DNA from: Avibacterium volantium_A
GTDB taxonomy: Bacteria > Pseudomonadota > Gammaproteobacteria > Enterobacterales > Pasteurellaceae
DNA length: 64,000 nt
Reading direction: 5' to 3'
NCBI RefSeq assembly: GCF_049366555.1
Contig: NZ_JBMMGT010000007.1
Coordinates: 1-64,000 of the forward strand
Every line of letters starts with the position of its first letter. Position 1 is the stretch's first letter. The translations under genes were made by a program, and so were the position numbers. Of the stretch, positions 1-8,162 are shown piece after piece. Below the pieces are notes generated by a model. It made no database searches. It was not told where the DNA came from and saw only the letters and a list, made by a program, of their open reading frames with translations.

Positions 1-47
1 TTTGAGGGGCATGTGAAGTCCTAGGCCCTTATAGGGTAGCCTAAAAA

Positions 48-77
48 CCGCACGTTTTACGTGCGGATTGTTATTTT
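48..77 (+). terminator. Intrinsic terminator of a unit upstream of the window
   Basis: An 8-bp perfect stem (CCGCACGT, loop TTT, ACGTGCGG) is followed by an AT-rich tail ending in a T run. Bases 1-24 read seven codons to a TAG in one frame, which could be the very end of a gene lying before the window, but that is too short to identify. Between this hairpin and the repeat starting near 160 I see only one USS (130-138). Confidence 0.5.
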
Positions 78-159
78 GTCAATATCAGAGATAGCCCTAC
101 TTCCGCCTGAAAAATCCCCCCAAAAAAACACCGCACTTTAAAATTCAGCCCCCCATTCC

Positions 160-480
160 CCCGTCCAAACCGCCCGAATGAAAATAAAATTTTTAGAAAA
201 GTAACGCCTGAACGCAGCGAAGCGAACATCAGGCTGATTTTTCGTTAAGAAAATTTTATTGGAATGAGGGAAAAGTGAGTTCGTCAAATTTCTCACTTAC
301 AGACAAGACATTTTGTCGAAGACAGTACGCCAGTACGGCAAGACAAAATAACGCAGTATGGAAGTGAAAGAAATTTGGCGATGATCGGGGTTCTTTTCTT
401 TGCTTACTCTCTTTTGGGTAAGCAAAAGAAAGGAAGTCGCCAACGGCGAAACCCGTTATTCATTAAAGCATTTAACCAAC
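160..480 (+). repeat. Structured dispersed repeat, copy A (long form)
   Basis: Copy A of a five-member non-coding repeat family. It opens with the shared CCGTCCAAACCGCC block and runs through an AT-rich hairpin (AAAATTTT arms). It ends with a CTTTTG/CAAAAG hairpin, a TCGCC-AAC-GGCGA mini-hairpin and AACCCGTTAT. Unlike the other copies it carries about 110 extra bases (near 270-385) between the first hairpin and the GATCGGGG block. That insert is itself a rough inverted repeat: AAATTTCTCACTTAC near 287-300 faces AAGTGAAAGAAATTT near 362-376. Several paired positions are mismatched here, so this copy looks partly degenerate or hybrid. No transposase or plausible reading frame is associated with it. 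Confidence 0.75.
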
Positions 481-498
481 AATAAAGAACCAAATAAT

Positions 499-563
499 AA
501 AGAGCGGTGGTTTTCCACAAATTTTTAACCACTTAAAACTCCGTGAAAAACCACCGCTCTTTT
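499..563 (-). terminator. Long-stem terminator downstream of mrp
   Basis: AAAGAGCGGTGGTTTT at 499-514 is complementary to AAAACCACCGCTCTTT at about 547-563. The arms are about 16 bp with a loop of about 33 nt. It lies just past the mrp stop codon and, read on the minus strand, ends in CTCTTTATTATTT. It is a plausible terminator for mrp, although the loop is long. Confidence 0.5.
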
Positions 564-578
564 CGTTTATGTTATTTT

Positions 579-1703
579 TTATTCCACCGCTTTAAATAAA
601 ATCTCGCTTGGAATAATTTCGCCTTGCCAATAAAGTTCGCTCGCAACTTTTTCGGCGAGTTGTAGGAAAGATTGGGCAATTTCGCTGTCTGGTGCGGAAA
701 TCACTGTTGGTTTGCCGTTATCCATATCTTCGCGCAAGCGGATATGTAATGGCTGTTGTGCCAGCACTTTTACTTGATATTTTTCCGTCATTTTTTCTGC
801 TCCGCCTGTACCAAAAATAGGTTCATGATGGCCGCAGTTGCTACAAATATGCACAGACATATTTTCCACAATGCCAAGCACAGGGACAGAAACACGCTGG
901 AACATTGAAATGCCTTTAATCGCGTCAATTAAGGCTATATCTTGCGGTGTGGTAACCACAATCGCGCCAGTTACAGGGATTTGTTGTGAGAGCGTAAGCT
1001 GAATATCGCCTGTGCCGGGTGGCATATCAATCACTAAATAATCTAGCTCCACACCGTCTTTCGCCCATAAGGTTTCTTGTAAAAGCTGGCTTAGCGCACT
1101 GCTTGCCATTGGGCCGCGCCAAATGGTGGCGTTATCAGGTTCCATCAAATAGCCAATGGAGTTGGTGCGTAATCCATACACTTCAATAGGGTTAATATGT
1201 TTGTTGTCTGGCGAAGTCGGGCGCTGATCTGCCACGCCAAGCATATGGGGGACAGACGGGCCATAAATATCCGCATCGAGCAAGCCAACTTTTGCGCCTT
1301 GTGCTTGTAAGGCTAACGCTAAATTGACGGAAACAGTGGATTTGCCCACGCCGCCTTTGCCTGAACTTACTGCAATAATATTTTTGATGCCTTTCACCGC
1401 TGGGTGATTATTGGCACGTTTTAAGGTGGCGATTTGGTAGTTCAGTACCCATTTTACTTCTGTGGCTTGGGTGATTTTTTCTAGCGCATTGGTTAGCGCT
1501 GCTTTTAATTGTTCAAAACCACTGTTCCACGCAAAAGGCATTGTGATTTCAATGCGTAATACGCCTGCGCCTAGCTCTACTTTTTTGATCGCATTAAGGG
1601 TGATTAAATCACGTTGTAAGCTAGGGTGTTGAAATTGTTGGAATAATTGTTGAATTTCGGCTTGTTGGGCCTCGCTTAAATTCGCTGAAAAATGAATGCT
1701 CAT
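579..1703 (-). CDS. mrp: Mrp/ApbC iron-sulfur cluster carrier ATPase
   Basis: Cytoplasmic P-loop ATPase of the Mrp/NBP35 family, which binds a [4Fe-4S] cluster and delivers it to apo-proteins. The protein has an N-terminal MIP18/DUF59-like domain (about residues 1-90) and the deviant Walker A motif SSGKGGVGKST near residue 115. A CSNCGHH motif supplies the CxxC cluster ligands in the C-terminal third. At about 374 residues it is the normal length for the proteobacterial family. Two consecutive ATG codons follow an AGGA ribosome site at 4 and 7 nt; the second (1703) has the better spacing, the first would start at 1706. It is transcribed divergently from metG, as in Escherichia coli. A long-stem hairpin lies downstream. 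Confidence 0.95.
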   Translation of the reverse strand: MSIHFSANLSEAQQAEIQQLFQQFQHPSLQRDLITLNAIKKVELGAGVLRIEITMPFAWNSGFEQLKAALTNALEKITQATEVKWVLNYQIATLKRANNHPAVKGIKNIIAVSSGKGGVGKSTVSVNLALALQAQGAKVGLLDADIYGPSVPHMLGVADQRPTSPDNKHINPIEVYGLRTNSIGYLMEPDNATIWRGPMASSALSQLLQETLWAKDGVELDYLVIDMPPGTGDIQLTLSQQIPVTGAIVVTTPQDIALIDAIKGISMFQRVSVPVLGIVENMSVHICSNCGHHEPIFGTGGAEKMTEKYQVKVLAQQPLHIRLREDMDNGKPTVISAPDSEIAQSFLQLAEKVASELYWQGEIIPSEILFKAVE

Positions 1704-1894
1704 CATTATTTCCTATTGTTAAGTCGCTGTTAAGTAAATGGTTAGAGAATAGTTGAGTAAATTTGTGGGTATATTTAAACACGGCAAGGCGGTGCTGTTA
1801 AGTATAAATTGAGATAAACCGCCTTGAACTGGAAAAAATACCGCCAATAAGGTAAAATTCGGCACAATTTTTCTGATGATAAAGGTAACAGATA

Positions 1895-3946
1895 ATGTCA
1901 AATTCACCTCGTAAAATTTTAGTCACTTGCGCATTGCCTTATGCAAACGGCCCGATCCATTTAGGACATATGCTTGAGCATATCCAAGCCGATATTTGGG
2001 TGCGCTTCCAACGTATGCGTGGCAACGAAATTTATTTTGTTTGTGCTGATGATGCGCACGGCACGCCAATTATGCTTAAAGCCGATCAAATGGGCATTAC
2101 CCCTGAGCAGTTAATCGCTGACGTGCAACAAAAACACGTTGAAGATTTCAAAGGCTTTAACATTAGTTTTGATAATTATTATTCAACCCATAGCGAAGAA
2201 AATCGCGAGCTAGCAGAAAGCATTTACAATAAATTAAAAGAAAATGGTTTTATCAAAAGCCGTACTATTTCGCAATTATTCGATCCTGAAAAGCAGATGT
2301 TCTTGCCTGATCGCTTCGTTAAAGGCACTTGTCCAAAATGTAAATCCCCTGATCAATATGGCGATAACTGTGAAGTTTGTTCTGCTACTTATAGCCCAAC
2401 GGAATTAATCGATCCGCGTTCTACGGTATCGGGAGCAACGCCTGTGTTGAAAGAAAGTGAGCATTTTTTCTTTGACTTACCAAGTTTTGAAGCAATGTTG
2501 AAAGCGTGGATTCGCTCTGGTTCATTGCAGCAAGAAGTGGCGAACAAAATGCAAGAATGGTTTGAAGCTGGGCTGCAACAATGGGATATTTCTCGTGATG
2601 CACCTTACTTCGGCTTTAAAATCCCGGGCACAGAAAACAAATATTTCTATGTTTGGCTTGATGCGCCGATTGGTTATATGGCTTCATTCAAAAATCTGTG
2701 CAACCGTAAAGGCAACATTGATTTTGACAGTTTTTGGCATAAAGACAGCCAAGCTGAGCTGTATCATTTTATCGGCAAAGACATTATGTATTTCCACTCC
2801 CTTTTCTGGCCAGCGATGTTAGACGGAGCGGAATTGCGTAAGCCTGATAATATTTTCGTACACGGTTATGTTACGGTGAATGGCGAGAAAATGTCGAAAT
2901 CTCGCGGTACATTTATCCAAGCGGCAACCTATTTAAAACACCTTGATCCCGAATATTTACGTTACTACTATGCGGCAAAATTAGGCAACCGCATTGACGA
3001 TTTAGATCTCAATTTGGAAGATTTTGTACAGCGCGTAAATACCGATGTAGTAAACAAATTAGTCAATCTTGCTTCACGCAATGCAGGCTTTATCCAAAAA
3101 CGTTTTGCTGGGGAATTAGCGGCCAGCTTGCAAGATCCTGTTTTATTCGCAGAATTTACTTCACAAGCGGATCACATTGCAGCTTATTACGAAAACCGTG
3201 AATTCGGCAAAGCCATTCGTGAAATTATGGCATTAACGGATAAAGCCAATAAATATATTGATGAAAAAGCCCCTTGGGTCATTGCAAAAGAAGAAGGTCG
3301 CGAGCAAGAGTTACAACAAGTTTGCTCAATGGGTATTGAGTTATTCCGTGTATTAATCGGTTACTTAAAACCTGTGCTACCCCAATTAGCCGAACGTGCT
3401 GAAGCTTTCTTACAGACTGAAATTACTTGGGATAACCTTGCAACACCATTGCTTGCTCACAAAATTGCGCCGTTTAAAGCCTTGTTCTCTCGTTTAGATA
3501 TGAAGCAAATTGAGCAAATGATCGAAGCATCAAAAGCGGAAAATGCTCAACTTAATCCGCAAAGTAGCACAGAAAAAAGTGCGGTACAAAATGCAGCAGA
3601 TTTTGAGCCTTTTGAAGAAACCATCACCATTGATGATTTCGCCAAATTAGACTTGCGTGTTGCCAAAGTACTGAAATGCGAAGCCGTGCCCGAAAGCAAT
3701 AAATTATTGAAATTTATCCTAGATTTAGGCGTGGAACAGCGTCAAGTGTTCTCGGGCATTAAAGCAGCCTACAACAAACCAGAAGATCTAGAAGGGCGAA
3801 TGGTGATTATGGTCGCCAATCTTGCACCACGCAAAATGAAATTTGGAATGTCTGAGGGGATGATCCTTTCTGCAGGCACAGGCGGTGCAGATTTATTCTT
3901 GCTTGATGTGGATTCTGGCGCTAAAGCAGGTGCGCGCGTGAAATAA
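1895..3946 (+). CDS. metG: Methionyl-tRNA synthetase
   Basis: Class I aminoacyl-tRNA synthetase that charges tRNA-Met and initiator tRNA. The HIGH-type signature (PYANGPIHLGH) lies near residue 15 and the zinc knuckle CPKC...CEVC near 145-161. The KMSKS loop (GEKMSKSRGT) is near 331. The C-terminal 100 residues form the EMAP-II-like tRNA-binding and dimerisation domain (DFAKLDLRVAKV). The 683-residue length matches the enterobacterial dimeric form. An in-frame USS at 3577-3585 in the linker before the tRNA-binding domain encodes the word SAVQN. The gene diverges from mrp and ends at a bidirectional terminator shared with mnmC. Confidence 0.98.
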   Translation: MSNSPRKILVTCALPYANGPIHLGHMLEHIQADIWVRFQRMRGNEIYFVCADDAHGTPIMLKADQMGITPEQLIADVQQKHVEDFKGFNISFDNYYSTHSEENRELAESIYNKLKENGFIKSRTISQLFDPEKQMFLPDRFVKGTCPKCKSPDQYGDNCEVCSATYSPTELIDPRSTVSGATPVLKESEHFFFDLPSFEAMLKAWIRSGSLQQEVANKMQEWFEAGLQQWDISRDAPYFGFKIPGTENKYFYVWLDAPIGYMASFKNLCNRKGNIDFDSFWHKDSQAELYHFIGKDIMYFHSLFWPAMLDGAELRKPDNIFVHGYVTVNGEKMSKSRGTFIQAATYLKHLDPEYLRYYYAAKLGNRIDDLDLNLEDFVQRVNTDVVNKLVNLASRNAGFIQKRFAGELAASLQDPVLFAEFTSQADHIAAYYENREFGKAIREIMALTDKANKYIDEKAPWVIAKEEGREQELQQVCSMGIELFRVLIGYLKPVLPQLAERAEAFLQTEITWDNLATPLLAHKIAPFKALFSRLDMKQIEQMIEASKAENAQLNPQSSTEKSAVQNAADFEPFEETITIDDFAKLDLRVAKVLKCEAVPESNKLLKFILDLGVEQRQVFSGIKAAYNKPEDLEGRMVIMVANLAPRKMKFGMSEGMILSAGTGGADLFLLDVDSGAKAGARVK

Positions 3947-3973
3947 TAATCGCAAATTACGGTAGAAAATAGA

Positions 3974-4002
3974 AAAAAGGCGAACCTAATGTTCGCCTTT
4001 TT
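3974..4002. terminator. Bidirectional terminator between metG and mnmC
   Basis: AAAAAGGCGAAC, loop CTAAT, GTTCGCCTTTTT forms a perfect 12-bp stem with A and T tracts on both sides. It can end transcription from both convergent genes. Confidence 0.85.
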
Positions 4003-4004
4003 GT

Positions 4005-6047
4005 TTATGCTACCGGCGTGCCTTTCAGCAATTTTCTTATCCAGCTGCGATTTGGGCTGAGCTGATGCAAAATATCTTCATTTAACGGCAAAGGTTCGCC
4101 ATAAATTAATGAAGCCAACACTTCGCCAAGCAAAGGCGCAGACGTGAGTCCCCTTGAGCCTAATGCGCCGATTAAATAAAGATTGTGATGAATTGCCGCT
4201 GGCGGAATAGGTTGTTTGCGGCGGCGCAGATTAAAGAGATTTTTATAGTCTTCTACTTGCTGTGTGAAATCTGGCACGTTGCCCACCATAGGAATGCGAT
4301 CACGCACGGAGCAACGCACGCCAACACGCGCCAAGTTGCCTGAGGTATCAATCTCATTCACCCATTCCACACCCGAAAGATTTTGCTGAATTTTGTGCTG
4401 ATTTTCTTGCTGTTCTTGTTGGCTAAATTGACGATCTTGATTATCACGAACGTGGCTCGCACCTATGCAATGGCTGGTTTGTTCTTGATCTGCAGGGGTG
4501 AGATAGCCGTCATAACAAAGCACCGCTTTAAGTTGATTTAGCTGTGCTGTGGTAGGAATTTGGCTCACTTGCCCACGCACGGGATAAACAGGCAGTTGTG
4601 CGGTTTGGCTAAAGTCTTTGAGCTTATGCCCGTTAGCAATAATGGCGATCTGATGAGAAAAGGTTTCACCCTGTGAATTAGTCAGCAGCCAGCCTTCACC
4701 TTGTTGAGAAAGTGCGGTGATTTTTTGCGAAGTTTTTATCGTTACGCCACGCTTTTGTAAATAAGCAAATAAATTTTGCACGAATTGACGAGGTGCAAGC
4801 CAAGCGCCTTGCGGAATAAATGCCCCATCGCAAGGCAGTGGCAAACCGACTTTTTCGCTCAACTCCGCTTGAGAAAGGCGTTGAAATAAGGTTCCGGGCA
4901 GATCTAAGTGAGAAATTTTGTCTAATTTCACCGCACTTTTATGATCATAAGCGCAGAGCGCCACGCCGCAAAAATCTCGTTCAAATTCAATGCCTTGCTC
5001 AATCGCCCAATGCAGTTGCTGTTGCCCATATAAAAACGCGTGAATATAAAAACGAATGTTACGCTCATCATCATCGCTCAGCTGCGGATAAAATGCCCCT
5101 TGCTTGTTGCCTGACGCGTTGAGCGCGGTTTGCTCATCTTCACAATAAAGCGTGATATTCGCACCACGTTGCAATAAAGAAAGTGCGGTAAAGGCAGAAG
5201 CAATGCCGCCACCGATAATGGCGATGTCTTGCGTTTCATTCATTTGAACTGCTTGTGGCAAATACCAAGGGGTTAAAATCGCGTAAGTGCGGTGATTTTT
5301 TGCGGAATTTTCTGGTTTCATACCCGCTAAACATTCCCGTTTTTTACCGTAGCCTTTACGTTTATGCACGCTAAACCCTGCATTTTCTAGCCCTTTTCGC
5401 GCCGCACTTGCAGCGGTGAAAGTGGCAAACGTGCCGTTAGGTTTGCAATAATCAAACATTGCATTATAAAGCTGTTCGTTCCACATTTGCGGATTTTTAC
5501 TCGGCGAAAAACCATCTAAAAACCACGCGTCAATGCGATTTTGCATATAGTCGCCAAGTTGCGGTAAGTTATCCGCAATTTCACCAAACCAAATATCCAA
5601 CGTGGTTTCGGCAAAATGAAAACGCTGACAGCCTGTGATCATCGGCTGCCAATGGCGACAAAGTTGCGTGCTGAAATCGGCAAATTCAGGATAAGGCTGA
5701 TGAGTTTGGGCAAGCAGTGTTGGATTGAGCGGATATTTTTCAAAAGAAATAAAAAACAAGCGTTTTAGAGGGCTGTGCGGATTGGCTTGGCGAAATTGAC
5801 GAAAAAGTTGGGTAACAGCAAAAAAATTCAGCCCTGTGCCAAAGCCAGTTTCGGCAATCACAAAATGCCCTTGGTTAAACTGATGCCAACGTTCCCACAG
5901 CGCATTTCCTTGTTGAAAGACATAACGGCTTTCCGCCAAACCGTCTTGGTTAGAAAAATAGACATCATCAAATTGGTGGGAAACGGGCGTGTTTTCTTGA
6001 TTAAAATAAATCTCTGCGTGATTAAGTTTAAACATCTTTGCTGGCAT
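4005..6047 (-). CDS. mnmC: Bifunctional tRNA mnm5s2U methyltransferase/FAD oxidase MnmC
   Basis: Final enzyme of 5-methylaminomethyl-2-thiouridine synthesis at the wobble base of several tRNAs. The N-terminal part (to about residue 245) is the SAM-dependent methyltransferase MnmC2, with GFGTGLNF and DAWFLDGFSPSKNP. The C-terminal part is the FAD-dependent demodification enzyme MnmC1, with the Rossmann motif IAIIGGGIAS near residue 275. The conserved FDDVYFSN near the N terminus fixes the reading frame. The open frame extends to an ATG at 6110, but the family N terminus (MFKLNHAEIYF) argues for ATG at 6047 or 6035; ribosome sites are weak for both. The gene diverges from fabB, the same pairing as in Escherichia coli. 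Confidence 0.95.
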   Translation of the reverse strand: MPAKMFKLNHAEIYFNQENTPVSHQFDDVYFSNQDGLAESRYVFQQGNALWERWHQFNQGHFVIAETGFGTGLNFFAVTQLFRQFRQANPHSPLKRLFFISFEKYPLNPTLLAQTHQPYPEFADFSTQLCRHWQPMITGCQRFHFAETTLDIWFGEIADNLPQLGDYMQNRIDAWFLDGFSPSKNPQMWNEQLYNAMFDYCKPNGTFATFTAASAARKGLENAGFSVHKRKGYGKKRECLAGMKPENSAKNHRTYAILTPWYLPQAVQMNETQDIAIIGGGIASAFTALSLLQRGANITLYCEDEQTALNASGNKQGAFYPQLSDDDERNIRFYIHAFLYGQQQLHWAIEQGIEFERDFCGVALCAYDHKSAVKLDKISHLDLPGTLFQRLSQAELSEKVGLPLPCDGAFIPQGAWLAPRQFVQNLFAYLQKRGVTIKTSQKITALSQQGEGWLLTNSQGETFSHQIAIIANGHKLKDFSQTAQLPVYPVRGQVSQIPTTAQLNQLKAVLCYDGYLTPADQEQTSHCIGASHVRDNQDRQFSQQEQQENQHKIQQNLSGVEWVNEIDTSGNLARVGVRCSVRDRIPMVGNVPDFTQQVEDYKNLFNLRRRKQPIPPAAIHHNLYLIGALGSRGLTSAPLLGEVLASLIYGEPLPLNEDILHQLSPNRSWIRKLLKGTPVA

Positions 6048-6049
6048 CT

Positions 6050-6077
6050 TTGTTGTGCTACTTGAGTTTGCTATAAT
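6050..6077 (+). promoter_or_regulatory. Candidate sigma-70 promoter for fabB
   Basis: TTGTTG, a 16-nt spacer and a consensus TATAAT lie about 115 nt upstream of the fabB ATG, overlapping the start region of the divergent mnmC. The call rests on sequence only. I saw no FabR/FadR-type palindrome in the fabB leader. Confidence 0.5.
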
Positions 6078-6192
6078 AGCGAAATTTTCGGGATTGGTCG
6101 AACCTTCCAAGAAATGCTTGCAATATTTTCATTTCGTAGTAAGTTAGCGACCGACTGTATTTTTTACTCTTTCAACTCAAAAGGAATAATCT

Positions 6193-7413
6193 ATGAGAAG
6201 AGCGGTGATTACTGGTTTCGGTGTCATTTCCAGTATTGGTAACAATAAAGAAGAAGTATTAGCTTCATTAAAAGCGGGTAAATCAGGCATTGAGTTAGTG
6301 CCAGAATTTGTGGAAATGGGTATGCGTAGCCATATCGCAGGTACGCTCAAAATTACACCTTCAGAATTGATTGATCGTAAAGTTTATCGCTTTATGGGCG
6401 ATGCGGCGGCTTATGCTTATCTTTCAATGAAAGAAGCCATTGAAGACGCAGGCTTAACAGAAGAACAAGTTTCTAACGATCGCACAGGTTTGGTGATTGG
6501 CGCAGGTACAGGTTCTGCACATAATCAGCTTATCGCTTGTGATGCCGTGCGTGGTCCGCGTGGTGTGAAAGCCGTTGGCCCTTATGCGGTAACCAAAACG
6601 ATGGCATCAAGTGTATCAGCTTGTTTAGCCACCCCTTACAAAATCCGTGGCGTGAATTATAGTATCAGCTCCGCTTGTGCCACTTCTGCACATTGTATCG
6701 GCCACGCTTTAGAATTAATTCAATTAGGCAAACAAGACATCGTTTTTGCTGGCGGTGCAGAAGAATTATCGTGGGAATGTGCCACAGAATTTGACGCAAT
6801 GGGTGCGGTTTCCACCAAATATAACGACACCCCAGAAAAAGCTTCGCGCGCTTATGACGCAAACCGTGATGGTTTCGTGATTGCAGGTGGTGGCGCTGTG
6901 GTTGTGGTTGAAGAATTAGAACACGCCCTTGCGCGTGGTGCAAAAATCTATGCGGAAATCGTAGGCTATGGTGCAACTTCTGATGGTTATGATATGGTTG
7001 CACCAAGCGGTGAGGGTGCAGAACGTTGTATGAAACAAGCAATGGCAACGGTAGATACCCCCATCGACTACATCAACGTACACGGTACGTCAACGCCAGT
7101 GGGTGATGTGAAAGAATTAGGTGCGATCAAAAATGTTTTCGGTGATAAGAAACCGGCTATTTCCTCAACCAAATCAATGACAGGCCATTCATTAGGTGCT
7201 GCAGGCGCACACGAAGCCATTTACACTTTATTAATGTTAGACAACGATTTCATCGCCCCAAGCATTAATATCGAAACCCTCGATCCACAAGCGGAAGGCA
7301 TGAACATCGTAACAGAAACCAAAGAAAATGCGGGCTTAAATACCGTAATGTCAAACAGCTTTGGTTTCGGCGGCACAAACGCAACATTGGTGTTTAGACG
7401 TTATACAAAATAA
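6193..7413 (+). CDS. fabB: Beta-ketoacyl-ACP synthase I
   Basis: Elongating condensing enzyme of type II fatty acid synthesis, needed for unsaturated fatty acids in gammaproteobacteria. The thiolase-fold triad is visible: catalytic Cys in SSACATSAHCIG (about residue 163), His in VHGTSTPVGD and His in KSMTGHSLGAAG. A glycine-rich C terminus (NSFGFGGTN) completes the signature. The 406-residue length equals that of the Escherichia coli enzyme. An AAGGAAT ribosome site precedes the ATG. The neighbouring mnmC is divergent, and a strong terminator follows. Confidence 0.97.
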   Translation: MRRAVITGFGVISSIGNNKEEVLASLKAGKSGIELVPEFVEMGMRSHIAGTLKITPSELIDRKVYRFMGDAAAYAYLSMKEAIEDAGLTEEQVSNDRTGLVIGAGTGSAHNQLIACDAVRGPRGVKAVGPYAVTKTMASSVSACLATPYKIRGVNYSISSACATSAHCIGHALELIQLGKQDIVFAGGAEELSWECATEFDAMGAVSTKYNDTPEKASRAYDANRDGFVIAGGGAVVVVEELEHALARGAKIYAEIVGYGATSDGYDMVAPSGEGAERCMKQAMATVDTPIDYINVHGTSTPVGDVKELGAIKNVFGDKKPAISSTKSMTGHSLGAAGAHEAIYTLLMLDNDFIAPSINIETLDPQAEGMNIVTETKENAGLNTVMSNSFGFGGTNATLVFRRYTK

Positions 7414-7428
7414 ACCAAGCCAAATAAT

Positions 7429-7460
7429 AAAAAACGCTTTCAGTGAGAAAGCGTTTTTTT
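7429..7460 (+). terminator. Terminator after fabB
   Basis: CGCTTTC (7435-7441) pairs with GAAAGCG (7447-7453). The stem is extended by flanking A and T tracts and ends in seven T. It is bidirectional and lies between the convergent fabB and priC. Confidence 0.85.
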
Positions 7461-7486
7461 ATATTCAATCATTGTTAGCATTTGAG

Positions 7487-8068
7487 CTATTTGTCATTCT
7501 TTTGCGACTGTTCTAAAGCTAAATATCCTTCCAATAATTCAATGGATTCCAAACAGCGTGAGCGGCGTTGTTGGGTGTGTGCGATGAGCTGTTGGAGCCG
7601 TTGTTTTTCCAATTCTTCTTGGGCTTGAAAATACTGATCTTGTTGTTGCTCAATTTTTGCATTTAAGGCTTGCAGGGCTTCGTAATATTTTTCTAAGCGT
7701 TCTCTTGGTGGCAGGCGATGAATGGCGTGTTGTTGCTTATCCTTTGCGGTGAGTAGCGCTTTTGTTGGATTACGCTGCGCTGTTTTTCTCGATTTCTGTT
7801 GTTTTATGGCATCTAGCAAGGCTTGCAATTGGGCAAGCAGTTTTTCACAATAAAATTGACATTGAGCCTGTTCGTTTTCTTGCAAACGTGCGATTTGAGC
7901 AAGGGTGTTGTCTAATTCTGCGCGATAAAATTTGAATAGCTGGAAATCTTCACTAAATAAAGTGCGGTCAAATTTTGCATAAATTTTTTCCGTATCCGGC
8001 ATTGGATATTGCTGATAACATTGCGAAATTTTTTGGCGCAACGCTTGAATGAGTTGAGTTTTGTTCAT
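7487..8068 (-). CDS. priC: Primosomal replication protein N'' (PriC-like)
   Basis: Small helical protein that helps reload DnaB helicase at stalled forks. The KFDRTLF motif in the N-terminal third, a long glutamine/glutamate-rich helical middle, and a C-terminal RRSRCLESIELLEGYL helix resemble PriC, and 193 residues is near family size. The open frame extends upstream to 8182, but MNKTQLIQALRQ at 8068 begins the conserved part. The extra 38 codons would overlap the end of the antiporter gene. Sequence conservation in this family is low, so the call rests mainly on the KFDxxLF and RLPPRERLEKYYEAL segments. It follows the antiporter gene by 94 nt. Confidence 0.75.
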   Translation of the reverse strand: MNKTQLIQALRQKISQCYQQYPMPDTEKIYAKFDRTLFSEDFQLFKFYRAELDNTLAQIARLQENEQAQCQFYCEKLLAQLQALLDAIKQQKSRKTAQRNPTKALLTAKDKQQHAIHRLPPRERLEKYYEALQALNAKIEQQQDQYFQAQEELEKQRLQQLIAHTQQRRSRCLESIELLEGYLALEQSQKNDK

Positions 8069-8162
8069 TTTTCCGTTCAGTATTGATTTAGTGAGATTGG
8101 GTAGCGCGGAAATTATCGCATAAAAAAGGACATCTTGTGATGCCCTTTTCGCATAAAAATGC

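Noticed and set aside
1..24. End of a coding sequence at the window start
   Set aside because: Seven codons before TAG in one frame are not enough to support a gene; other frames also stop quickly.
1719..1907. 62-codon minus-strand frame between mrp and metG
   Set aside because: No ribosome site or homology; it covers the metG promoter and start region.
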